From contig USDN01000001.1 of the NCBI GenBank assembly GCA_900553515.1, positions 56,455 through 120,454 on the forward strand: DNA of 64,000 nt, written 5' to 3'. A program made the translations under genes and the position numbers. Below are positions 8,522-16,040 of this stretch, one piece after another. The first letter of the stretch is position 1, and each line of letters opens with the position of its first letter. The stretch comes from an uncultured Blautia sp. (GTDB lineage Bacteria; Bacillota; Clostridia; Lachnospirales; Lachnospiraceae). The notes below the pieces were generated by a model. That model was not told the origin of the DNA. It saw nothing but the letters and a program-made list of their open reading frames with translations, and did no database searches.

Positions 8522-9577
8522 ATGAATACAAAAAAAATCGGACGGATACTGGCAGTATGCGTGGGAGTGACCCTTCTGGCAGGCTGCGGAGGCGAAAAAA
8601 AGAATATTTATAAGCAGGCAGAGGAAAATCTGGAGCAGGGAAACTATCAGGAAGCTCTGACAGGATATGAGACTTCGATCTCTAATGGGTATAAACCAAC
8701 AGAATCTTTCCGGGGAGCCGGAATCGCCAGACTGCGTATGGGAGATGCTGAAGGAGCTGTGGAAGCTTTTACGCAGGCTCTGGAGACAGACAAGGCGGGA
8801 AAATCCCTGCGGCAGGACATCATTTGTTATCGTGCCACTGCGGAACTTCAGGCAGGTTTTGAGGATGAGGCCATGGCTGACTGTCAGACGCTTGCATCGG
8901 ATTATTCCATGAATGCAGATACCTATTTCCTTACGGGAAGTGTGGCTCTCGCCATGGACGGGTATGATGAGGCTGCCTCCAATTTTCAGCAGGCATATGG
9001 AGAAAAGCCGGATTATGCCATGGCGCTTCAGATTTATGAGGCATATGAAGCACGGGATATGGAAGCGGACGGAACCAGATATCTGGAGGCTGTCCTTGAA
9101 AATGCACCGAAGAATGCCCAGGATTATTATGAGCGAGGTCATATTTACTACTACATGGAGGATTATGACAATGCCAAAAAGGAGCTGACAAAAGCTGCCG
9201 AAAAAGGCAGCGCTCAGGCAGAGCTGCTTCTTGGAATGGTATGTCTTGCTCAGGGGGATACAGCCGCTGCAAGATCTATGTACCAGGATTATCTGAACCT
9301 TGAAGAAAGCAGTAAGGCGCCTGGCTATAACGGGATGGCTCTTTGCGATCTGGCGGACGGAGACCCGGACAGTGCTCTTGCGAATATTGCCAGCGGGCTT
9401 GAGTCAGCAGAAACAAATGAAATGCAGGAACTTCTTTTTAATGAAATTGCCGCCTATGAAAAAAAACTTGATTTTTCTACGGCATATGCCAAGGCTCAGG
9501 AGTATGTAAAAATGTATCCGGACGATGAGGAAGCCCAGAAAGAACTTGTTTTCCTTAAGTCCAGAACCGGAGAATAA
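8522..9577 (+). CDS. TPR-repeat lipoprotein
   Basis: This 351-residue protein has a lipoprotein signal peptide: a basic start, a hydrophobic stretch and LLAGC (lipid-anchored Cys at about residue 22). Tetratricopeptide-like helical repeats fill the rest, for example EENLEQGNYQEALTGYE, GDAEGAVEAFTQAL and MEDYDNAKKELTKAAEKG. TPR lipoproteins act as scaffolds on the outer face of the membrane; no catalytic motif is visible. It lies between glmM and hflX with gaps of 9 and 2 bases, so it is probably cotranscribed. No specific partner can be named. Confidence 0.8.
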   Translation: MNTKKIGRILAVCVGVTLLAGCGGEKKNIYKQAEENLEQGNYQEALTGYETSISNGYKPTESFRGAGIARLRMGDAEGAVEAFTQALETDKAGKSLRQDIICYRATAELQAGFEDEAMADCQTLASDYSMNADTYFLTGSVALAMDGYDEAASNFQQAYGEKPDYAMALQIYEAYEARDMEADGTRYLEAVLENAPKNAQDYYERGHIYYYMEDYDNAKKELTKAAEKGSAQAELLLGMVCLAQGDTAAARSMYQDYLNLEESSKAPGYNGMALCDLADGDPDSALANIASGLESAETNEMQELLFNEIAAYEKKLDFSTAYAKAQEYVKMYPDDEEAQKELVFLKSRTGE

Positions 9578-9579
9578 AT

Positions 9580-10830
9580 ATGCAGTTTTATGATTTTAAG
9601 GAGATTCAGGAACGGGTGATCCTGATTGGTGTTCAGACAGATGCCGGAGAGGATGTGGAGGCTTCTCTGGATGAACTGGAGGAGCTTGCTCAGACTGCAG
9701 GAGCAGAAACTGCGGCTAAAGTGATCCAGAACAGAGAGGCAGTCCACCCGGGAACTTATATCGGGCGTGGAAAAATCCAGGAGGTAAAAAATCTCCTGAC
9801 AGCTCTTGACGCCAATGGAATCATCTGTGATGATGAACTTTCACCGTCTCAGATGAATAATCTGGAAAGAGAATTAGAGTGTAAGGTTATGGACCGGACT
9901 CTTCTGATCCTTGATATTTTTGCCGGACGGGCAGTGACAAGTGAAGGTAAGATACAGGTGGAGCTGGCACAGCTGCGTTATCGTTCAGCCCGCCTTGTAG
10001 GACTTCGTGATTCTCTGTCCAGACTTGGCGGAGGAATCGGAACAAGAGGTCCGGGAGAAAAGAAGCTGGAGACGGACAGACGTCTGATCCGCACCAGGAT
10101 TTCTGCTTTGAAGGCAGAGCTTGTCCAGGTGGAAAAGCACCGGGAACTGATACGCGGGAACCGTTCTAAGGGAATGCTTAAGACAGCTGCTATTGTAGGC
10201 TACACAAATGCCGGAAAATCAACACTTTTGAATACACTTACCGGTGCAGAGATTCTGGCGGAGGATAAGCTTTTTGCCACTTTGGATCCTACGACAAGAG
10301 TGTTGGAGCTTGATGATGGACAGCAGATTCTTTTAACAGATACAGTAGGGTTTATCCGCAAGCTTCCCCATCACCTGGTAGAGGCGTTTAAGAGTACCCT
10401 GGAAGAGGCGAAGTATGCGGACTATATCATTCATGTAGTAGACGCGTCGAATCCTCAGGCAGAAATGCAGATGGAGGTAGTCTATAAGACCCTGAGAGAA
10501 CTGGGGGCTTCCGGAAAAAAAGTGATTACTTTGTTTAATAAACAGGATCTTGTTACGGAATCCGACCTTCGTGATCCTCATGCTGACCAGATTGTAAAAT
10601 GCTCAGCAAAATCAGGAAAGGGCTTAGCAGAGCTGAAAGAAGTACTGTCCGGATTCCTGGCAGAAGAGCAGGTGTATCTGGAAGAACTTTATTCCTACAG
10701 AGAGGTGGGCAAGATCCAGACCATCCGTGAATATGGACAGCTTCTTTCTGAGGAGTACCGGGAGGACGGTATTTTTGTCCGTGCAAAAATTCCTGCAGAA
10801 TTTTTTGTTCGGGTAATGCCGCAAGAATAA
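9580..10830 (+). CDS. hflX: Ribosome-dissociating GTPase HflX
   Basis: HflX is a ribosome-binding GTPase that splits stalled or hibernating 70S particles. The N-terminal nucleotide-binding-like domain contains HPGTYIGRGKIQE. The glycine-rich linker GGGIGTRGPGEKKLE sits near residue 150. The G domain follows with G1 GYTNAGKST (near 206), G3 DTVGFI, G4 NKQD and G5 SAKSGKG. It is 416 residues, of typical length. The start is two bases after the lipoprotein stop. Confidence 0.95.
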   Translation: MQFYDFKEIQERVILIGVQTDAGEDVEASLDELEELAQTAGAETAAKVIQNREAVHPGTYIGRGKIQEVKNLLTALDANGIICDDELSPSQMNNLERELECKVMDRTLLILDIFAGRAVTSEGKIQVELAQLRYRSARLVGLRDSLSRLGGGIGTRGPGEKKLETDRRLIRTRISALKAELVQVEKHRELIRGNRSKGMLKTAAIVGYTNAGKSTLLNTLTGAEILAEDKLFATLDPTTRVLELDDGQQILLTDTVGFIRKLPHHLVEAFKSTLEEAKYADYIIHVVDASNPQAEMQMEVVYKTLRELGASGKKVITLFNKQDLVTESDLRDPHADQIVKCSAKSGKGLAELKEVLSGFLAEEQVYLEELYSYREVGKIQTIREYGQLLSEEYREDGIFVRAKIPAEFFVRVMPQE

Positions 10831-10898
10831 ATTAAAATTTTTTCAGAAGTTTTCAGATGGTCGGAAAGGCTTGAAAAGCCTGCAAATACAGGAAAAAC

Positions 10899-10948
10899 AA
10901 CCATTATATATTGTGTATTAAGCGAATGATACACAATATATAGTGGTT
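10899..10948 (+). promoter_or_regulatory. Tandem NrdR boxes, also a 20-bp hairpin, upstream of nrdD
   Basis: Two 16-base sites at 10901-10916 and 10931-10946 match the NrdR-box consensus I recall (ACACWATATATWGTGT) at 14 and 15 of 16 positions. Their starts are 30 bases apart, close to three helical turns, the usual tandem layout. Because each box is near-palindromic the pair also folds into a 20-bp stem (10899-10918 with 10929-10948) followed by TTTT, which could terminate hflX transcription. The boxes lie just upstream of the nrdD promoter. Confidence 0.75.
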
Positions 10949-10965
10949 TTTTGCTTTTGGGGCAG

Positions 10966-10994
10966 TTGACGGAAATCAGATAGTCTGATAGAAT
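10966..10994 (+). promoter_or_regulatory. Promoter for nrdD
   Basis: TTGACG at 10966-10971 and TAGAAT at 10989-10994 are separated by 17 bases. The tandem NrdR boxes end 19 bases before the -35. The transcript would carry a leader of about 50 bases to the AAAGGAGG site and ATG 11052. Confidence 0.75.
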
Positions 10995-11051
10995 GTAAAT
11001 CAGGTTTTTACATTTTATCATATGAGGTGTATCAAAGGAGGAAATAGCAAT

Positions 11052-13421
11052 ATGTTTCATGTAGTTAAGCGCGACGGTGAAATTGCCGATTTTCAGATGG
11101 CAAAAATATCATCTGCAATAAATAAGGCTTTTGAGGCAAAAGAAAAGAATTACAGTCAGGATATGATCGATCTTCTGGCTCTCCGTGTGACCGCAGATTT
11201 TCAGGAAAAGATTCTGGATGACCAGGTAACTGTAGAGGACATTCAGGACAGTGTGGAAAATGTGCTGATTCAGGCAGGCTACAGCGATGTTGCAAAAGCT
11301 TATATCCTTTATCGTAAGCAGAGAGAAAAAATCCGCAATATGAAATCCACAATCCTTGATTATAAGGAGATCGTAAACAGCTATGTAAAAGTGGAAGACT
11401 GGAGAGTGAAAGAGAATTCCACAGTTACTTATTCCGTGGGCGGACTGATTCTCAGCAACTCCGGCGCGGTAACAGCAAATTACTGGCTGTCTGAGATCTA
11501 TGACAACGAGATTGCAGAGGCTCACAGAAACGCAGATATCCATATCCATGACCTTTCCATGCTTACCGGATACTGCGCAGGATGGTCTTTAAAACAGCTG
11601 ATCCAGGAAGGCCTTGGAGGCATTGAAGGCAAGATCACCTCGGCTCCTGCCAAACATTTAAGCGTACTTTGCAATCAGATGGTAAACTTTCTGGGAATTA
11701 TGCAGAACGAATGGGCGGGAGCGCAGGCATTTTCTTCCTTTGACACATATCTGGCGCCTTTTGTCAAGGTGGATAATTTAAGCTACCGTGAGGTAAAGAA
11801 ATGTATCGAATCCTTTATTTACGGCGTAAACACTCCAAGCCGCTGGGGAACTCAGGCGCCGTTTTCCAATATTACTCTGGACTGGACTGTGCCGGATGAT
11901 CTGGCAGAGCTTCCTGCTATTGTAGGCGGCAAAAATATGGATTTTAAATATAAGGACTGCAAAAAAGAAATGGATATGGTAAACCGTGCCTTCATTGAGA
12001 CAATGATCGAGGGTGATGCCAATGGAAGAGGATTCCAGTATCCGATCCCGACTTATTCCATCACAAAAGATTTTGACTGGTCAGATACGCTGAACAACCG
12101 GCTCCTGTTTGAAATGACGGCAAAATACGGAACTCCGTATTTTTCCAATTATATTAACAGCGATATGAAGCCCAGCGATATACGAAGCATGTGCTGCCGT
12201 CTCCGTCTGGATCTTCGGGAGCTGCGGAAAAAGAGCGGCGGTTTCTTTGGTTCCGGCGAGAGTACCGGATCCGTAGGGGTAGTTACCATCAACATGCCGC
12301 GTATTGCCTACCTTTCCAAAACTCCGGAGGAATTTTACCGGAGACTGGATCATATGATGGATATTTCAGCCAGATCCCTGCATATTAAGAGACAGGTGAT
12401 TTCCAGACTTCTGGACGAGGGGCTGTATCCTTATACAAAACGCTATCTGGGAAGCTTTGACAACCATTTTTCTACTATTGGTCTGGTGGGAATGAACGAA
12501 GCGGGACTGAACGCCAGATGGCTGGGCTGCGATATGACAGACGAGCGTACCCAGAAGTTTACAAAAGAGGTTCTGGAGCATATGAGAAACCGCCTTTCCG
12601 ATTATCAGGAGCAGTATGAGGGCGAGCTGTTTAATCTGGAGGCAACTCCGGCAGAGTCCACAGCCTACCGTCTTGCCAAGCATGACAGAAAACGCTGGCC
12701 GGATATTAAGACGGCAGGAAGTAAGGGCGACACGCCTTATTATACAAACAGCTCCCATCTTCCGGTAGAGTTCAGTTCTGATATCTTTGATGCCCTGGAT
12801 ATTCAGGATGAGCTGCAGACTCTTTATACCTCCGGAACGGTATTTCACGGATTCCTTGGAGAAAAGCTGCCTGACTGGAAAGCGGCCGCGTCTCTGGTCC
12901 GCAAGATTGCAGAGAATTATAAGCTTCCGTATTATACGATCTCGCCGACCTATTCTGTATGCAGCGAGCATGGCTATTTAAGTGGTGAGCACTTTACCTG
13001 TCCGAAATGCGGCAAAAAAGCTGAGGTTTACAGCCGTATCACAGGCTATTACCGTCCGGTACAGAACTGGAATGACGGTAAGGCGCAGGAATACAAAAAC
13101 AGGACACTGTATGACATTGCTCATTCCACCCTGAAAAAAGTCCATACAAGTATGGTGACAATGACAAAGAATGATGTAAGGATGGAGCCGGTGGAAACCC
13201 ATAAGTATCTGTTTACTACCAGCACCTGTCCGAACTGCCGTATGGCAAAAAAGATGCTGGAAGGCGAAGAACTTGAGATCATTGACGCAGAAAAGAATCC
13301 GGAGCTGGCAAGACAGTTCGGCATTATGCAGGCGCCGACTCTGGTTATCACAGACGGAGAGCATCTGAAAAAATACGTCAACGCCTCTAATATCCAGAAG
13401 TATGTGGATGAGGAACTGTGA
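11052..13421 (+). CDS. nrdD: Class III anaerobic ribonucleotide reductase with C-terminal glutaredoxin-like domain
   Basis: NrdD makes deoxyribonucleotides without oxygen, using a glycyl radical. The start at ATG 11052 follows AAAGGAGG; an earlier in-frame start at 11022 lacks a site. An ATP-cone (about 1-95) precedes the catalytic barrel. A zinc ribbon (CSEHG, CPKCG) lies near 635-655, and the radical glycine is in RITGYYRPVQNW near 660. The last 75 residues form a separate glutaredoxin/thioredoxin-like unit with CPNC near residue 725 and APTLVI, which would deliver electrons to the enzyme. The activase gene nrdG is not adjacent, and it is not found in the window. The stop overlaps the next ATG by one base. 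Confidence 0.93.
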   Translation: MFHVVKRDGEIADFQMAKISSAINKAFEAKEKNYSQDMIDLLALRVTADFQEKILDDQVTVEDIQDSVENVLIQAGYSDVAKAYILYRKQREKIRNMKSTILDYKEIVNSYVKVEDWRVKENSTVTYSVGGLILSNSGAVTANYWLSEIYDNEIAEAHRNADIHIHDLSMLTGYCAGWSLKQLIQEGLGGIEGKITSAPAKHLSVLCNQMVNFLGIMQNEWAGAQAFSSFDTYLAPFVKVDNLSYREVKKCIESFIYGVNTPSRWGTQAPFSNITLDWTVPDDLAELPAIVGGKNMDFKYKDCKKEMDMVNRAFIETMIEGDANGRGFQYPIPTYSITKDFDWSDTLNNRLLFEMTAKYGTPYFSNYINSDMKPSDIRSMCCRLRLDLRELRKKSGGFFGSGESTGSVGVVTINMPRIAYLSKTPEEFYRRLDHMMDISARSLHIKRQVISRLLDEGLYPYTKRYLGSFDNHFSTIGLVGMNEAGLNARWLGCDMTDERTQKFTKEVLEHMRNRLSDYQEQYEGELFNLEATPAESTAYRLAKHDRKRWPDIKTAGSKGDTPYYTNSSHLPVEFSSDIFDALDIQDELQTLYTSGTVFHGFLGEKLPDWKAAASLVRKIAENYKLPYYTISPTYSVCSEHGYLSGEHFTCPKCGKKAEVYSRITGYYRPVQNWNDGKAQEYKNRTLYDIAHSTLKKVHTSMVTMTKNDVRMEPVETHKYLFTTSTCPNCRMAKKMLEGEELEIIDAEKNPELARQFGIMQAPTLVITDGEHLKKYVNASNIQKYVDEEL

Positions 13422-14092
13422 TGTACCGGATCTTTCTGGCGGAGGATGATGAGACCCTCTGCACTCTTGTAAAAAAGCATCTGGAATCATGGGGATACGA
13501 GGTTACGGCAGCTGAGAATTTTTCTGATATCACAGGGGAGTTTATCAGGTCAGAAGCTCAGCTTGTGCTTCTGGACCTGAAGCTTCCCCGTTTTAACGGT
13601 TTCCACTGGTGCGAAGAGATCAGGCGTATCTCTCAGGTTCCGATTGTGTTTCTTTCTTCTGCGGCAGATAATATGAATATGGTTATGGCAATGAGCAGAG
13701 GCGCGGATGATTTCATTCCCAAGCCCTTTGACCTGGAGGTGCTTTCCGCCAAGGTACAGGCGATCCTCCGAAGAGCTTATTCCTTTGGCACAGGAGGCGA
13801 TCTTCTGGAGAGAAAAGGAGCGATCCTGAATCTGGGAAACGGAACTCTGGGTTATCAGGGAAACTCTGTGGATCTTACCAGAAACGAGCTGCGGATCCTG
13901 AATCTTCTTTTCTCTCAGGGAGGAAATGTGGTGAGCCGGGAATCGATCATGCAGATGTTGTGGGAAAACGATGATTTTGTAGATGACAATACTCTGACTG
14001 TCAATGTGAACCGTCTGAGACGAAAGCTGGAAGAGATTGGACTTGGTGGTATGATTGTGACGAAAAAGGGGCGGGGCTATATGGTACCGTAG
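13421..14092 (+). CDS. OmpR-family response regulator (BceR-like)
   Basis: The receiver domain (1-115) has the acidic pair near residue 8 (AEDDE), phospho-acceptor Asp near 52 in LLDLKLP, and Lys in PKPFD near 102. The winged-helix DNA-binding domain follows (about 125-223) and ends KKGRGYMV. The ATG overlaps the nrdD stop by one base (TGATG); an in-frame GTG three bases earlier is the alternative start. It is followed by an intramembrane-sensing kinase and a BceAB-type transporter, so it probably activates that transporter in response to cell-wall-active peptides. Its position directly behind nrdD may allow readthrough from the NrdR-controlled promoter. Confidence 0.88.
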   Translation: MYRIFLAEDDETLCTLVKKHLESWGYEVTAAENFSDITGEFIRSEAQLVLLDLKLPRFNGFHWCEEIRRISQVPIVFLSSAADNMNMVMAMSRGADDFIPKPFDLEVLSAKVQAILRRAYSFGTGGDLLERKGAILNLGNGTLGYQGNSVDLTRNELRILNLLFSQGGNVVSRESIMQMLWENDDFVDDNTLTVNVNRLRRKLEEIGLGGMIVTKKGRGYMVP

Positions 14093-14104
14093 GAAGGAGC
14101 ACAG

Positions 14105-15088
14105 ATGGGCGGTTATTTGAGGAAAATGTGGAAAACTGTCCTGCTGTTCCTGTGTCTTTGTGGAATACTGGGGCTGACATTCTGGCTTTACGGCTGTTCT
14201 TTGGAACCTGTGCTTTATGGAGCGGTTCTGTGTATGATTCCGGCGGCGGGTGCGTTTCTGTACGGATGGAACAGATTTCGCAAAGAGAAGGAGCAGCTGG
14301 AAAGGATCCTGAATCTTCTTCCTCTGGAACTGGAGACTCTTCCCGGACCGGAAGATGACAGGGAAGAACTTCTTCACCAAATCATTTGCAGACTGAATCA
14401 GATGCGTATGGATGCAGAAGAAAAAAGAGTACGTTCCCATCAGGAAATGACAGACTACTATACCATGTGGGTCCATCAGATCAAAACACCCATTGCAGCC
14501 CTTCGCCTGATTCTTTCGGAAAACACAGAGAAGAACCGGTCAGCGGTCAGCGAGCTGTTCCGGGTAGAGGAATATGTGGAAATGGTTCTGGGATACCTGA
14601 GGACAGAAGATATGTCTTCGGATATGCAGTTTAAAGAATGCAGTCTGGACAGTATTATCCGGGAGCAGATCCATAAATACGCATCTGTGTTTATCGGGAA
14701 AAAACTGAAACTGGATTATGCAGGAGTGGAAGAGCGTGTGCTTACGGATCCGAAATGGCTGGGATTTGTGATCGGACAGTGCATTTCCAATGCGCTGAAA
14801 TACACAAAAACAGGAGGAATCCGCATTTACCTTTCGGAGTCTCGGCCTCACACGCTGGTGATCCGGGATACAGGCATAGGAATCAGACCGGAAGATCTTC
14901 CAAGGATTTTTGAAAAAGGGTTTACCGGCTGTAATGGCAGAAAGGAAGAACATTCTACAGGAATCGGACTGTATCTTGCCAGAAAGATCATGCATAAGAT
15001 GAATCAGGAGATCACAGTGGAATCAGAACCAGGTCAGGGAACAGAGGTATATTTATACCTTGGAAGACCGGACGGAGAGCTTTTTTAA
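14105..15088 (+). CDS. Intramembrane-sensing histidine kinase (BceS-like)
   Basis: This is a 327-residue kinase with two transmembrane helices (about 10-28 and 35-55) and almost no extracellular loop, the design of BceS-type kinases that sense through their partner transporter. The phospho-accepting His lies near residue 124 in HQIKTPIAAL. The ATPase domain shows the N box (CISNALKYT), G1 (DTGIGI), the F box and G2 (STGIGLYL). It starts 12 bases after the regulator gene with GGAAGGAG before it. Confidence 0.9.
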   Translation: MGGYLRKMWKTVLLFLCLCGILGLTFWLYGCSLEPVLYGAVLCMIPAAGAFLYGWNRFRKEKEQLERILNLLPLELETLPGPEDDREELLHQIICRLNQMRMDAEEKRVRSHQEMTDYYTMWVHQIKTPIAALRLILSENTEKNRSAVSELFRVEEYVEMVLGYLRTEDMSSDMQFKECSLDSIIREQIHKYASVFIGKKLKLDYAGVEERVLTDPKWLGFVIGQCISNALKYTKTGGIRIYLSESRPHTLVIRDTGIGIRPEDLPRIFEKGFTGCNGRKEEHSTGIGLYLARKIMHKMNQEITVESEPGQGTEVYLYLGRPDGELF

Positions 15089-15106
15089 AAGCAGATTCTG
15101 TGAATC

Positions 15107-15120
15107 TTACAAAAATGTCA
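15107..15120 (+). promoter_or_regulatory. Possible BceR-type operator upstream of the ABC genes
   Basis: TTACA and TGTCA flank four A bases, close to the TNACA-N4-TGTAA inverted repeat described for BceR-like regulators. It lies 19 bases after the kinase stop and about 150 bases before the ATPase gene. A stem (15126-15133 with 15162-15169) followed by TTTTT separates it from that gene, so the exact promoter is unclear; TATACT at 15174-15179 could be the -10. Confidence 0.45.
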
Positions 15121-15125
15121 CATAT

Positions 15126-15172
15126 AAGGGGAAACTGTAAGCCAAATCTATGGCAGGCAGGTTCCCCTTTTT
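15126..15172 (+). terminator. Terminator-like hairpin between kinase and ABC genes
   Basis: AAGGGGAA pairs with TTCCCCTT across a 28-base loop and is followed by a run of T. It would end the nrdD-regulator-kinase transcript or act as an attenuator before the transporter genes. Confidence 0.5.
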
Positions 15173-15272
15173 GTATACTGGGATTACAAAAAATAAAACC
15201 ATATCCGGCACGCAGAAAAACAGGAAATCTGTGCAGACCGGGAGAATGCATATGATTGGAGGAAACAGAAGC

Positions 15273-16040
15273 ATGGCATTACTGGAAGTAACGAATGTGA
15301 AAAAAATATACACGACCCGATTTGGCGGAAATCAGGTGCAGGCTTTGAAGAATGTGACATTTTCTGTGGAGTCAGGAGAATTTGTAGCGATCATGGGTGA
15401 ATCGGGATCCGGAAAGACTACTCTTCTCAATATTCTGGCTTCACTGGACCGGCCTACGGAGGGAGAGGTGCTTCTTGAGGGAAAAAGCATTGTCCGTCTT
15501 ACAGAAAAGGAAATTTCCGCTTTCAGGAGAAAAAATCTGGGATTTGTATTTCAGGACTTTAATCTTCTGGATACTTTCAGTCTCAGAGATAATATTTATC
15601 TGCCTCTGGTACTGGCAGGAGAGGATTATCGGGAAATGGAACAAAAGATCCGGCCCATAGCGAAGGGTCTCCGAATTACAGAGATTCTGGATAAATATCC
15701 TTATGAGGTTTCAGGAGGGCAGAAACAGAGGGCGGCAGTAGCCAGGGCTTTGATTACCAGTCCAAGGCTTGTGCTTGCGGATGAGCCAACCGGGGCTTTG
15801 GATTCCCGGGCTGCTTCAGCTCTTCTGTCCATGTTTGAGGAGATCAATCAGGAAGGACAGACCATTCTTATGGTAACTCACAGCGCCCAGGCGGCAAGCC
15901 ATGCTTCCAGAGTTCTGTTTATAAAAGACGGAGAAGTGTTTCATCAGATTTACCGGGGAACAAAGACAACCCAGGAAATGTATCAGATGATTTCAGATAC
16001 ACTGACGATTCTTATGACAGGCGGTGAGACCTATGCGTAA
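15273..16040 (+). CDS. ABC transporter ATPase, BceA-like
   Basis: This 255-residue ATPase has Walker A GESGSGKT near residue 42, signature VSGGQKQR near 146, and Walker B LVLADEPTGALD. The FtsE/LolD/MacB-type layout with GGNQVQALKNV at the start is typical of peptide-resistance transporters. The start ATG 15273 follows GGAGG by 10 bases; the open frame runs further upstream without a ribosome site. It overlaps the permease gene and forms the energy subunit of the BceAB-type complex. Confidence 0.9.
   Translation: MALLEVTNVKKIYTTRFGGNQVQALKNVTFSVESGEFVAIMGESGSGKTTLLNILASLDRPTEGEVLLEGKSIVRLTEKEISAFRRKNLGFVFQDFNLLDTFSLRDNIYLPLVLAGEDYREMEQKIRPIAKGLRITEILDKYPYEVSGGQKQRAAVARALITSPRLVLADEPTGALDSRAASALLSMFEEINQEGQTILMVTHSAQAASHASRVLFIKDGEVFHQIYRGTKTTQEMYQMISDTLTILMTGGETYA

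Noticed and set aside
10899..10952. Plain Rho-independent terminator for hflX only
   Set aside because: The stem is AT-rich and each arm matches the NrdR box with the right spacing before nrdD; the regulatory reading explains more, though both may hold.
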